Assembly: GCA_011390885.1 (NCBI GenBank)
Contig: JAABRO010000059.1
Coordinates: 107,792-171,791 of the forward strand
Direction: 5' to 3'
Origin: Gemmatimonas sp.
Lineage (GTDB): Bacteria; Gemmatimonadota; Gemmatimonadetes; Gemmatimonadales; Gemmatimonadaceae
DNA: 64,000 nucleotides
Part shown: positions 1-6,632 of the stretch, piece by piece
Position numbering within the stretch: position 1 is the stretch's first letter
How the letters are laid out: each line of letters opens with the position of its first letter
The notes under the pieces: generated by a model
The model's database searches: none
What the model was told of the DNA's origin: nothing
The model's input: the letters and a program-made list of their open reading frames with translations, nothing else
Made by a program: the position numbers and the translations under genes

Positions 1-19
1 CGATCCTCCAGGAGGGCTC

Positions 20-604
20 GTGATGACGTCTTCGCGTTCGACGATGATCGCCGTTCGTCATGCCCTCGCATGCGCGGTGTGCGTGCTGGCGCTCGCCGCG
101 CCGGCCCTCACCGCCGGTGCGCAGGGCGGGCCGCCGCCCACGGGCGCGAGCGAGACGCGCCGCGGCGGTCGCGCCATCGAGCAGCAGCTGCAGCAGCGCA
201 TCATGCAGATCATGAAGGAACGGCTCTCGCTGAGCGATGAGCAGCTGAAGCAGCTCACCGATGTCACTCGGCAGTTCGATCAGCAGCGCCGGTCGGTGCG
301 CAGCGAGGACTATCGCCTGCGCAACGCGCTGCGCATGCAGCTCATGGCGGGCGACACGGCGTCGCAGGAGCGTGTGGCCGAGCTGCTCGATCGCATGCCG
401 GCCGTCGAGCGCCGGCGCATCGACCTCATGGAAGCCGAGCAGCGTGAGCTCGCCAAGTTCCTCTCGCCCGTACAGCGGGCGCGGTATCTCGCACTGCAGG
501 ACGAGATCCGCCGCAACATGGAGGAGATCCGAAACCGTCGTTCGGACGGCGGTGGGCGCTCGGGCGGTCCGCCGCACGACGGCCGTCCTCCGCAGCGGCC
601 GTAG
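20..604 (+). CDS. Spy/CpxP-like periplasmic protein
   Basis: Small exported helical protein (194 aa). A hydrophobic signal segment (about residues 9-32, ending Ala-rich) is followed by a charged, Gln/Arg-rich helical body with LSLSDEQLKQL and LSPVQRARYLAL blocks, the spaced helix pattern of Spy/CpxP/periplasmic heavy-metal-sensor proteins. The tail is Gly/Arg/Pro-rich and disordered. GTG at 20 is followed directly by ATG at 23; GGAGG at 11-15 sits seven bases before the ATG, so 23 is the likelier start. It lies 9 bp before a thioredoxin lipoprotein, consistent with an envelope-stress or periplasmic-folding pair. The exact role is unproven; family assignment is by helical pattern only. Confidence 0.6.
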   Translation: MMTSSRSTMIAVRHALACAVCVLALAAPALTAGAQGGPPPTGASETRRGGRAIEQQLQQRIMQIMKERLSLSDEQLKQLTDVTRQFDQQRRSVRSEDYRLRNALRMQLMAGDTASQERVAELLDRMPAVERRRIDLMEAEQRELAKFLSPVQRARYLALQDEIRRNMEEIRNRRSDGGGRSGGPPHDGRPPQRP

Positions 605-613
605 CAGCGCCGC

Positions 614-1162
614 GTGTCGAGCGTTCGCCTTCGCACGGCAGGGCTGCTGCTCGGTCTCACGACCAGCGTGTTCGGCGCATGCGGAACGTCGGATGATGCC
701 ACTGCGAACGCCGCCCCCGGTGGTCCCGCAAAGGTTGGCGAACCGGCACCGGCGTATCGCATCGCCACGCTCGGCGCAGACTCGCTGATCGTCGGCCCAT
801 CCGAGTCGGTGATCCTGCTCAATGTCTGGGCCACCTGGTGCGCCTCCTGCAAGGAGGAGTTCGCGCTCATGGATACGCTGCTCACCCGGCACGGCCCGCA
901 GGGACTGCGCGTGGTGGCGGTCAGCGTCGATGTCGGGAGCGTGGAGCCGGTACAGCGTACCATCGACCAGTACGCCGTGACGTTCGAGGTGGCGCACGAT
1001 CCGGCCGGCGACATCGAGCGCCGGTTTCCGGCCCTTGGCGTGCCTGCCAGCTACCTCATCGACCGTGACGGCCGCTTGCACTGGAAGCACGTGGGCGTGC
1101 TGCCGGCATCTGTCGACTCGGTGATCGCCGGCCTGCTGGCGTCCCCGGCGTCCGTTCGCTAG
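614..1162 (+). CDS. TlpA-like thioredoxin-fold lipoprotein
   Basis: Predicted periplasmic thiol-disulfide oxidoreductase of 182 aa. The N-terminus is a lipoprotein signal with lipobox FGAC near residue 22, followed by a Ser/Ala linker. The redoxin domain starts with KVGEPAPAYRI and carries the active site WATWCASCKEEF (a CXXC pair), then the cis-Pro region GVPASYLIDRDG. This architecture is typical of TlpA/ResA-type reductants for exported cysteines or cytochrome maturation. The start is GTG without a strong SD. It probably shares a transcript with the Spy-like gene upstream. Its specific partner cannot be read from the sequence. Confidence 0.85.
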   Translation: MSSVRLRTAGLLLGLTTSVFGACGTSDDATANAAPGGPAKVGEPAPAYRIATLGADSLIVGPSESVILLNVWATWCASCKEEFALMDTLLTRHGPQGLRVVAVSVDVGSVEPVQRTIDQYAVTFEVAHDPAGDIERRFPALGVPASYLIDRDGRLHWKHVGVLPASVDSVIAGLLASPASVR

Positions 1163-1198
1163 CATGAGGTCAGTCGGCGATATGTGGATCGTCGGCAC

Positions 1199-1282
1199 AC
1201 CCGGGTGGCGGAACTGGTAGACGCAGGGGACTCAAAATCCCCCATCCTTAGGGATATGCGGGTTCGATTCCCGCCTCGGGTA
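1199..1282 (+). tRNA. tRNA-Leu (anticodon CAA)
   Basis: Full cloverleaf with a long variable arm. The acceptor stem pairs 1199-1205 with 1275-1281 (one G-T), A1282 is the discriminator as expected for Leu, and the anticodon arm 1226-1242 presents CAA at 1233-1235. The T arm has the standard GTTCGATTC loop context. CCA is not encoded, so a CCA-adding enzyme is needed. I found no convincing promoter in the 36 bp upstream; readthrough from the thioredoxin gene is possible. Confidence 0.95.
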
Positions 1283-1312
1283 CTCGTCCAGCTCACCTCA
1301 GGAACCACACCC

Positions 1313-1813
1313 GTGCCCGATCGCCGCCTCCGCGCGACCCACCGCACGCCTGGCCGTCGCACGCTCGCGCTCGCGCTGCTCAGCCTGCCACTACTCGCCG
1401 CCTGCATCGGTGGCTCCGAGTCCCAGGCACCCGACGAACCGTGGGAAGGCACCTGGCAGCTCGTGCGCATGAATGGCCAGCCGCTGCCCTTCCGCCGCGA
1501 TTCGATCGAAGTCACGAGTGAGGAGGTGCGCTTCATCTACACCGGCTCCGGCTTCGCGCGCGACTTCGCGCGCGCGTATGCCACTCCGGGCACTACCACG
1601 GGGGCGGCGCGCAGTTGCCAGGTGTGGTTCACGTTCGTGGTTTCCGGCGCGGGCATCAGCACCGTCACGAGCGCCACGCAGCAGCCGAGCGGCACCTGTC
1701 CGCCCGCATCGGGCACACGCGTCTTCGTGCTCGACGGCGACACGCTCCGGTCACAGGGCGGACCGGCGTTCACGCTTGGCACGGTCGCCCGCGCGTACGT
1801 ACGCGCGAACTGA
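1313..1813 (+). CDS. Hypothetical lipoprotein
   Basis: 166 aa. The open frame reaches back into the tRNA-Leu, but GTG at 1313 (30 bp past the tRNA) gives a clean lipoprotein signal: basic RRLRATHRTPGRR, a hydrophobic stretch and the lipobox LLAAC. The mature part begins with PWEGTWQLVRMNGQPLP, a WxLxxxNGxPLP-type opening seen in small bacterial lipoproteins of lipocalin-like or META-like fold, and alternates beta-like segments with two cysteines (CQVWF and GTCPP) that could form a disulfide. I do not recognise a specific family. Confidence 0.65.
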   Translation: MPDRRLRATHRTPGRRTLALALLSLPLLAACIGGSESQAPDEPWEGTWQLVRMNGQPLPFRRDSIEVTSEEVRFIYTGSGFARDFARAYATPGTTTGAARSCQVWFTFVVSGAGISTVTSATQQPSGTCPPASGTRVFVLDGDTLRSQGGPAFTLGTVARAYVRAN

Positions 1814-1860
1814 CGCGCGCCGCGACACCCGGCGCCTCCCGCGATCTTCTGGCGACGACG

Positions 1861-1901
1861 CCAACGCGCCCCCCGATGCCAAGCATCGGGGGGCGCGTTG
1901 G
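1861..1901. terminator. Perfect 19-bp hairpin between convergent genes
   Basis: Arms 1861-1879 and 1883-1901 are exactly complementary with a three-base CAA loop. It lies between the lipoprotein (plus) and ilvE (minus), 48 bp and 25 bp from their stops, so it probably terminates transcription from both sides. No long T-tract follows on either strand. Confidence 0.75.
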
Positions 1902-1925
1902 TCATGCCGTCATGCGACCGAACAC

Positions 1926-2858
1926 TCAGGCACGGCGCACATGCGTAAGCCAGCCGTGCGTGTCCGGCGCGCGCCCGGTCACGATGTCCATGTAGCGCGC
2001 CTGCAGATCGCGCGTGATCGGCCCGACCGAGCCCGTGCCCACGCGAATGCGATCGACGCTGGTGACCGGCGTGACTTCCGACGCCGTGCCGCAGATGAAG
2101 AGCTCCTGCGCGCCGTACAACGTCTCGCGCGCCATTGCGCCTTCGCGCACTTCGTAGCCGGCGTCCTTTGCCAGCTGCATGATGCTGGCGCGGGTGATCC
2201 CGCCCAGAATCGTGCCGTCGAGCGGCGTGGTGTGCAGGATGCCGTCGACGACGGCGAACACGTTCTGTCCGGAGCCCTCGCTCACGGTGCCCCCCGGACT
2301 GAGCGCGATGGCCTCGTCGTAGCCGTTGGCCAGCGCCTCCATCTTGATGAGCTGACCGCTGAGGTAGTTGCCCGCGATCTTGGCCATGGCGGGAATCGTG
2401 TTCGGAGCCACGCGATGCCAGCTCGAGATGCACGCCGCGATGCCGCGCTCGAGTGCATCCGGGCCGAGGTACGTGCCCCAAGGCCACACCGGGATGTACA
2501 CGTGCACCGGGCTGCCCGTCGGCACCATGCCGGCCGCGCCGAAACCACGCACGACCATGGGGCGGATGTAGCACGAGTCGAGTCCGTTGCGGGCGACCGT
2601 CTCGACCGTGGCATCGACCAGCTGGTCGACGGTGTAGTCGAGCTCCATGCGATAGATGCGCACCGACGTGACGAGTCGCTGCAGGTGCTCGCGCAGCCGG
2701 AAGATCGCCGGCCCCGTCGGGGTCGCGTATGCGCGAATGCCCTCGAACGCTGCGGAACCGAACTGCATGGAGTGACTGAGCACGTGCAGCGTGGCGTCAG
2801 CCCACGGGACGAACTCGCCGTCGCGCCAGATCCAGTCGGTGGGGGTCAGGTTGGCCAT
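1926..2858 (-). CDS. ilvE: Branched-chain amino acid aminotransferase
   Basis: PLP-dependent fold-type IV transaminase that interconverts Val/Leu/Ile and their 2-oxo acids with glutamate, a cytosolic last step of branched-chain synthesis. The 310 aa length is normal for IlvE. Visible landmarks are WRDGEFVPWADA near the N-terminus, SAAFEGIRAY (37-44), YIRPMVVRG, the PLP lysine in AMAKIAGNYL (Lys160), GYDEAIALSPGGTVSEGSGQN and the phosphate-binding GGITRASI. It starts at ATG 2858, 27 bp downstream of the SDR stop, so cupin-SDR-ilvE is a likely operon ending at the 1861-1901 hairpin. Confidence 0.95.
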   Translation of the reverse strand: MANLTPTDWIWRDGEFVPWADATLHVLSHSMQFGSAAFEGIRAYATPTGPAIFRLREHLQRLVTSVRIYRMELDYTVDQLVDATVETVARNGLDSCYIRPMVVRGFGAAGMVPTGSPVHVYIPVWPWGTYLGPDALERGIAACISSWHRVAPNTIPAMAKIAGNYLSGQLIKMEALANGYDEAIALSPGGTVSEGSGQNVFAVVDGILHTTPLDGTILGGITRASIMQLAKDAGYEVREGAMARETLYGAQELFICGTASEVTPVTSVDRIRVGTGSVGPITRDLQARYMDIVTGRAPDTHGWLTHVRRA

Positions 2859-2885
2859 GTGTGTCTCGGTAGGGTGAGTGACAGA

Positions 2886-3674
2886 TCAGAGCAGCGTGCG
2901 CGACGCGCCGCCGTCCACGCACAGCGCCTGTCCGGTGATGAAACCGGCGTGCGCCGAGGCGAGAAACGCGATGGCGGCTGCGACCTCCTGCGGTGTGCCG
3001 AGGCGCGCCACCGGGGTCTCGGCGCGCCAGCGATCGAAGACGGCCTCACGCGCGACGCCCGTGCGCTGCGTCGTCGCGGTGGCGAGTTCATCGAGGCGCT
3101 CCGTGGCCGTGTAACCGGGCAGCACGGTGTTCACGGTCACACCGTCGGGCGCGACTTCATCGGCCAGCGTGCGGAAGTATCCGGTGACGGCGGCGCGCAG
3201 GCTGTTCGACAGCACGAGCGACGGCACCGGCTTCTTCACCGCGATCGACGTGATGCCGATCACACGCCCCCAGCGGCGCGCCTGCATGCCCGGCACGAAC
3301 GCGCGCGTAAGCTCCACCGCGCTGCGCAGCAGGAGTTCGCTCGCCGCCTGCCAGGCGCTCCAGTCGTGGCCGAGCGCGCTGCCGGTCACGGGACCGCCGG
3401 TATTGGTCACCAGCACGTCGGCGCGGCCGTGCAGACGCATCACGCCGTCCACCACGTGCGCGGGGCCGTCGGCGGCCGCGAGGTCGGCCACGATGCCATG
3501 CACCGACGCGCCGCGCGCGCGCAGGGCATCGGCCGCGGCGTTCACCGACGAAGCGCTGCGCGAGACGATCACGAGCTCCGCGCCTTCGGCCGCAAACAAC
3601 TCGGCCGCGGCGAACCCGATGCCTCGACTCGCGCCGCACACCACGACGACCTTGTCCCCCAGTCCGAGCTCCAC
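2886..3674 (-). CDS. SDR-family oxidoreductase, atypical active site
   Basis: 262 aa Rossmann-fold short-chain dehydrogenase. The cofactor motif CGASRGIG and the NTGG segment (NNAG position) are clear, and the C-terminus has the usual ITGQALCVDGG. Where classical SDRs carry YxxxK the protein reads ITSIAVKKPVPSLVLSNSLR, with no Tyr, matching a 3-oxoacyl-ACP-reductase-like subgroup known to lack the canonical Tyr. The GTG start at 3674 is one base beyond the cupin stop, giving translational coupling; the open frame continues upstream but would overlap the cupin. Substrate unknown. Confidence 0.8.
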   Translation of the reverse strand: MELGLGDKVVVVCGASRGIGFAAAELFAAEGAELVIVSRSASSVNAAADALRARGASVHGIVADLAAADGPAHVVDGVMRLHGRADVLVTNTGGPVTGSALGHDWSAWQAASELLLRSAVELTRAFVPGMQARRWGRVIGITSIAVKKPVPSLVLSNSLRAAVTGYFRTLADEVAPDGVTVNTVLPGYTATERLDELATATTQRTGVAREAVFDRWRAETPVARLGTPQEVAAAIAFLASAHAGFITGQALCVDGGASRTLL

Positions 3675-3675
3675 G

Positions 3676-4059
3676 TCACTTCGTCCCGCGGAGGTACGCG
3701 TCGCTGCCGTCGAGCCAATCGGCGCGCGGCGGATTGAAGACATCCATGTCGAGGGTGTCCTCGAGCGCCTCGGCGCGGTGGCGCACACCCCCCGGAATCA
3801 CCAGTACCTCGCCCGCGCCGACATCCACGAAAGTGTCACCGGGCGCGTCGGCATGCTCACCGATCCAGAAGCGCAGCCGTCCAGAGAGGATGTACGTGAA
3901 CTGCTCGTTGTGATGATCGTGCGCCGGCACGATCGCCCCCTTCTTGAGCAGCACATGGGCGAGCATCTGGCGCTCGGACGAGATCAGGCGGCGCGAGATG
4001 AGCGGCGAGAGTTCCTCGAGGGGCGTGGTATCCCACGCATGCTTCGTGACGGTGTCCAT
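3676..4059 (-). CDS. Cupin-domain protein
   Basis: 127 aa single beta-barrel cupin. Metal-site motif 1 is visible as PAHDHHNEQFTYILSG and motif 2 as PGGVRHRAEALED, so a metal is probably bound by the two His, one Glu and a later His. ATG at 4059 (MDTVTKHAW) is chosen because the upstream extension is Arg/Pro-rich and non-conserved in character. It is directly followed by the SDR, which suggests a small metabolic pair (sensor, isomerase or dioxygenase-like cupin plus reductase), but the substrate cannot be inferred. Confidence 0.8.
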   Translation of the reverse strand: MDTVTKHAWDTTPLEELSPLISRRLISSERQMLAHVLLKKGAIVPAHDHHNEQFTYILSGRLRFWIGEHADAPGDTFVDVGAGEVLVIPGGVRHRAEALEDTLDMDVFNPPRADWLDGSDAYLRGTK

Positions 4060-4173
4060 GGCGCGACGGGGCAGGGTGTGAGGAGCGGGCCGCCCGCGAT
4101 GCGGCTCGGCCGACTTCCAACGGTACCGAACATCGAGCGGCGAAGCCAGCGGCCCGCGCCCCACGTCATGCGG

Positions 4174-4782
4174 TCAGAAGCGCACGCCGGCGCTGAACGG
4201 CACATGCCACCGCAATCCCGACCCCGTCGGCACCCGCTGCGCGCGAACGTCGATGGTGACGGCCGGACCGAGGCCGCCGAACGGGAACGCCACGCCAGCG
4301 CCGAGCTGGCTCGCCACGCCGAACCCGCTGCCGTCTGGCCCGTTGGATCCGGCATAGCCGAGTCCCACGCCCGCGATCGGATAGACATGCGGACGAATAC
4401 GCGTGTGGTGCCACTCGAGGGCGAGCCCCGTGGTGAGGACGCGGCGACGCGTCTCGAGATCGGGGCATGCGACCTCGCAGGCCGGGGCCTCCCGACGCAG
4501 GTCCTGCCAGCCGAGCTCCGTGCGCAGCAGCAGGGGACGTGCGAACCAGCGGCCGCGCCCCACCAGCAACGACCGACCGCCGAGCCCCCCGTCGCCGGCG
4601 AGACCGCCACCGCTGCGCACGTAGCCGAGCGCCACCGTGATGCCGAGCCCACCGCCCACTTCCACGACGCGCGGTGCGATCGACGTGGAGTCGGCACGCT
4701 GCGCCGGCAGGCGCGTGGCGACCGCCATCGTGGCGACGGCCAGCATGCCGACGGCGGCGGGACAGGACAGGCGTGATCGCAT
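4174..4782 (-). CDS. Small outer-membrane beta-barrel-like protein
   Basis: 202 aa. A signal peptide (MRSRLSCPAAVGMLAV..., cleaved near LPAQRA) precedes alternating Gly-rich amphipathic strands: VEVGGGLGITVALGY, VLTTGLALEWHHTR, PIAGVGLGYAG, ASQLGAGVAFPFG. The last residues FSAGVRF end in Phe, the C-terminal signature of BAM-inserted barrels. A Cys pair (APACEVACPD) could form a loop disulfide. ATG 4782 gives the best signal peptide; the frame is open further upstream towards the tRNA-Asn. No specific function recognised. Confidence 0.6.
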   Translation of the reverse strand: MRSRLSCPAAVGMLAVATMAVATRLPAQRADSTSIAPRVVEVGGGLGITVALGYVRSGGGLAGDGGLGGRSLLVGRGRWFARPLLLRTELGWQDLRREAPACEVACPDLETRRRVLTTGLALEWHHTRIRPHVYPIAGVGLGYAGSNGPDGSGFGVASQLGAGVAFPFGGLGPAVTIDVRAQRVPTGSGLRWHVPFSAGVRF

Positions 4783-4837
4783 GCCGAGCAGTACCCCCTG
4801 TGCACACGCAAAGGTTCGCGCGAATCGCGCGAGCCAC

Positions 4838-4866
4838 TTGGTCGCCTCGATCAGCGGTGCTATCTT
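4838..4866 (+). promoter_or_regulatory. Promoter of tRNA-Asn
   Basis: TTGGTC (4838-4843), 17-bp spacer, TATCTT (4861-4866). It would start transcription near 4873, about 42 bp before the mature tRNA. It is one of several sites in the window with the pattern TTGnnn-N17-TAnnTT. Confidence 0.6.
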
Positions 4867-4914
4867 GCCAACGGCCGTGGGATTGCGTCGAGCGCGTCGC
4901 GCCCGTCGGACCAA

Positions 4915-4986
4915 TGGGGTGTAGCTCAATGGCAGAGCGCTCGACTGTTAATCGAGTGGTTGAAGGTTCGAGTCCTTCCGCCCCAG
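4915..4986 (+). tRNA. tRNA-Asn (anticodon GTT)
   Basis: 72-nt cloverleaf. The acceptor stem pairs 4915-4921 with 4979-4985 (one T-G), with discriminator G4986. The anticodon stem-loop 4940-4956 presents GTT at 4947-4949, and the T arm is GAAGG/CCTTC around TTCGAGT. CCA is not encoded. Confidence 0.96.
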
Positions 4987-4988
4987 TC

Positions 4989-5018
4989 CGCCCGGATCAT
5001 TCCCGAATGGTCCGGGCG
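4989..5018 (+). terminator. Hairpin after tRNA-Asn
   Basis: 13-bp stem (4989-5001 with 5006-5018, one G-T pair) with loop CCCG, starting two bases after the tRNA discriminator base. Position and strength fit a tRNA transcript terminator; only a short mixed TCGTCGTTT run follows. Confidence 0.65.
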
Positions 5019-5061
5019 TCGTCGTTTCCGCACGCCCACATCGGGCGCTCACCCGTCTTGC

Positions 5062-5090
5062 TTGCTCGTCCCGAGGCGTCGTCCTAGCTT
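5062..5090 (+). promoter_or_regulatory. Promoter of leucyl aminopeptidase gene
   Basis: TTGCTC (5062-5067), 17-bp spacer, TAGCTT (5085-5090). The expected start near 5097 leaves a leader of about 22 nt before ATG 5119. Confidence 0.6.
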
Positions 5091-5118
5091 CCGCGGATCC
5101 CTCAGCCCATAGCGCCCA

Positions 5119-6609
5119 ATGCTCTCGTTGCACGCCAGCCACGCCGCGTTGACGGCGGTGGACACGCCGCTCCTCGTGATCTTCTGCCATGCCGGCAACG
5201 GCACTCCGGTCGCGCTCCCCGAGGCGGTCCGCCCGGTGGACGAGGCACTGCACGGCGCGCTGAGCCGCACCCTCGCGCGCCGCGACTTCCGCGGCGGACG
5301 CGACGAGACGTTTGTGGTCACCGGAGCAGAGCGGGGTATCGAGCGGGCGTTGCTGGTCGGACTGGGCAAGGCGCCCTCGTCGCGCGCGGCCTGGCGGCGG
5401 GCCGGTGCGATCGCGGCCCGCGCGGCCGCGAAGCTCGGATGCGGCGCGCTCCACGCGGTCGCTACCGAGGCCTCCGCCGAGCAGGTCGAGGGACTCATCG
5501 CCGGCCTCGCGCTCGGCGCATGGACGTACACCGATCTGCGCACGCCGGCCCCTGAGGCCGAGCGGCGTGCGCCGGTGACCGCGGCCACGATTCTGCTCGC
5601 CGACAACGACGCCAGCCGCGCCGCCTTCGCCTTCGGTGAGGCGCTGGCCGCGGGCCAGTCCGTGGCGCGCCGCCTCGGCATGATGCCGGGCAACGTCTGC
5701 ACCCCCGACACGTTCGTGGACACCGCACACGGCATCGCCGAGCGACATGGCAAGGTCCACGTGTCGGTGATGGGCCGCGACGACATGCAGCGCGAAGGCA
5801 TGGGGTCGTTCCTCTGCGTGGCGCAGGGCACGCCGGAGGAGCCGCGCCTGGTCACGGTGGAGTATCGGGGCGGTGCCGAAGGGGCCGCCCCCATCGTGCT
5901 GGTGGGCAAGGGGCTCTGCTTCGACACCGGCGGCATCTCCATCAAGCCGGCGCCGGACATGGAGTGGATGAAGTACGACATGTCGGGGGCGGGTGGCGTG
6001 ATGGGCGCCATGGAGACGATCGCACGACTCGCATTGCCGGTAAACGTGGTCGGTATCGTCGGCGCGACCACCAACATGCCGTCAGGCACGGCGGTCAAGC
6101 CCGGTGACGTGGTGCGCGCCTCGAACGGAAAGACCATCGAAGTGATCAACACGGACGCCGAAGGACGCCTCGTGCTCGCCGACCTCCTGGTGTACGCGAA
6201 GCGGTTCAATCCGGCCGTCGTGCTCGACGCCGCCACGCTCACGGGGGCGATCGTGTTCGCGCTCGGCCATCAGGCCGTCGGCCTCTTCGGCCCTGACGCC
6301 GCGCTCGTGGACGAAGTGCGCGGTGCCGGTGAGCGGTGCGGGGAACCCGGCTGGCCGTTGCCGGTATGGGACGAGTACCGCGAGCAGATCAAGTCGGATG
6401 TCGCCGACCTGCGCAACACGGGCGGTCGGCCCGCTGGCTCCATCACGGCGGCGCTGTTCCTGCAGGAGTTCGTGGACGGGTATCCGTGGGTACACCTCGA
6501 CGTCGCCGGCACGGCCTACTCCCAGACGGATCTGGGGTGGCTTCCAAAGGGCCCCACGGGGACCCCGGTGGGGACGTTCGTGGAGTTCGTGCGCGGGCGC
6601 GCCCGCTGA
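5119..6609 (+). CDS. pepA: Leucyl aminopeptidase (M17)
   Basis: 496 aa cytosolic di-metal aminopeptidase releasing N-terminal residues in peptide turnover. The C-terminal catalytic domain shows the M17 landmarks: VGKGLCFDTGGISIKP (metal/catalytic Lys and Asp), MKYDMSGAGGVMG, GTAVKPGDVVRASNGKTIEV and the signature NTDAEGRLVLADLL. The C-terminus has DLRNTGGRPAGSITAALFLQEF and WVHLDVAGTAY. The N-terminal domain (about 1-170) is more divergent, as is normal. It has its own promoter and is followed after 23 bp by an outer-membrane protein gene. Confidence 0.95.
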   Translation: MLSLHASHAALTAVDTPLLVIFCHAGNGTPVALPEAVRPVDEALHGALSRTLARRDFRGGRDETFVVTGAERGIERALLVGLGKAPSSRAAWRRAGAIAARAAAKLGCGALHAVATEASAEQVEGLIAGLALGAWTYTDLRTPAPEAERRAPVTAATILLADNDASRAAFAFGEALAAGQSVARRLGMMPGNVCTPDTFVDTAHGIAERHGKVHVSVMGRDDMQREGMGSFLCVAQGTPEEPRLVTVEYRGGAEGAAPIVLVGKGLCFDTGGISIKPAPDMEWMKYDMSGAGGVMGAMETIARLALPVNVVGIVGATTNMPSGTAVKPGDVVRASNGKTIEVINTDAEGRLVLADLLVYAKRFNPAVVLDAATLTGAIVFALGHQAVGLFGPDAALVDEVRGAGERCGEPGWPLPVWDEYREQIKSDVADLRNTGGRPAGSITAALFLQEFVDGYPWVHLDVAGTAYSQTDLGWLPKGPTGTPVGTFVEFVRGRAR

Positions 6610-6632
6610 CGAGCCGCGGCGCCGGTCGGCTC

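Noticed and set aside
1163..1198. Promoter for tRNA-Leu
   Set aside because: TATGTG is present at 1181-1186, but no TTG-type -35 lies at a workable distance.
1473..3737. A 754-codon open frame on the plus strand
   Set aside because: Antisense to ilvE and the SDR gene, which have intact motifs; the product is Arg/His-rich without any domain.
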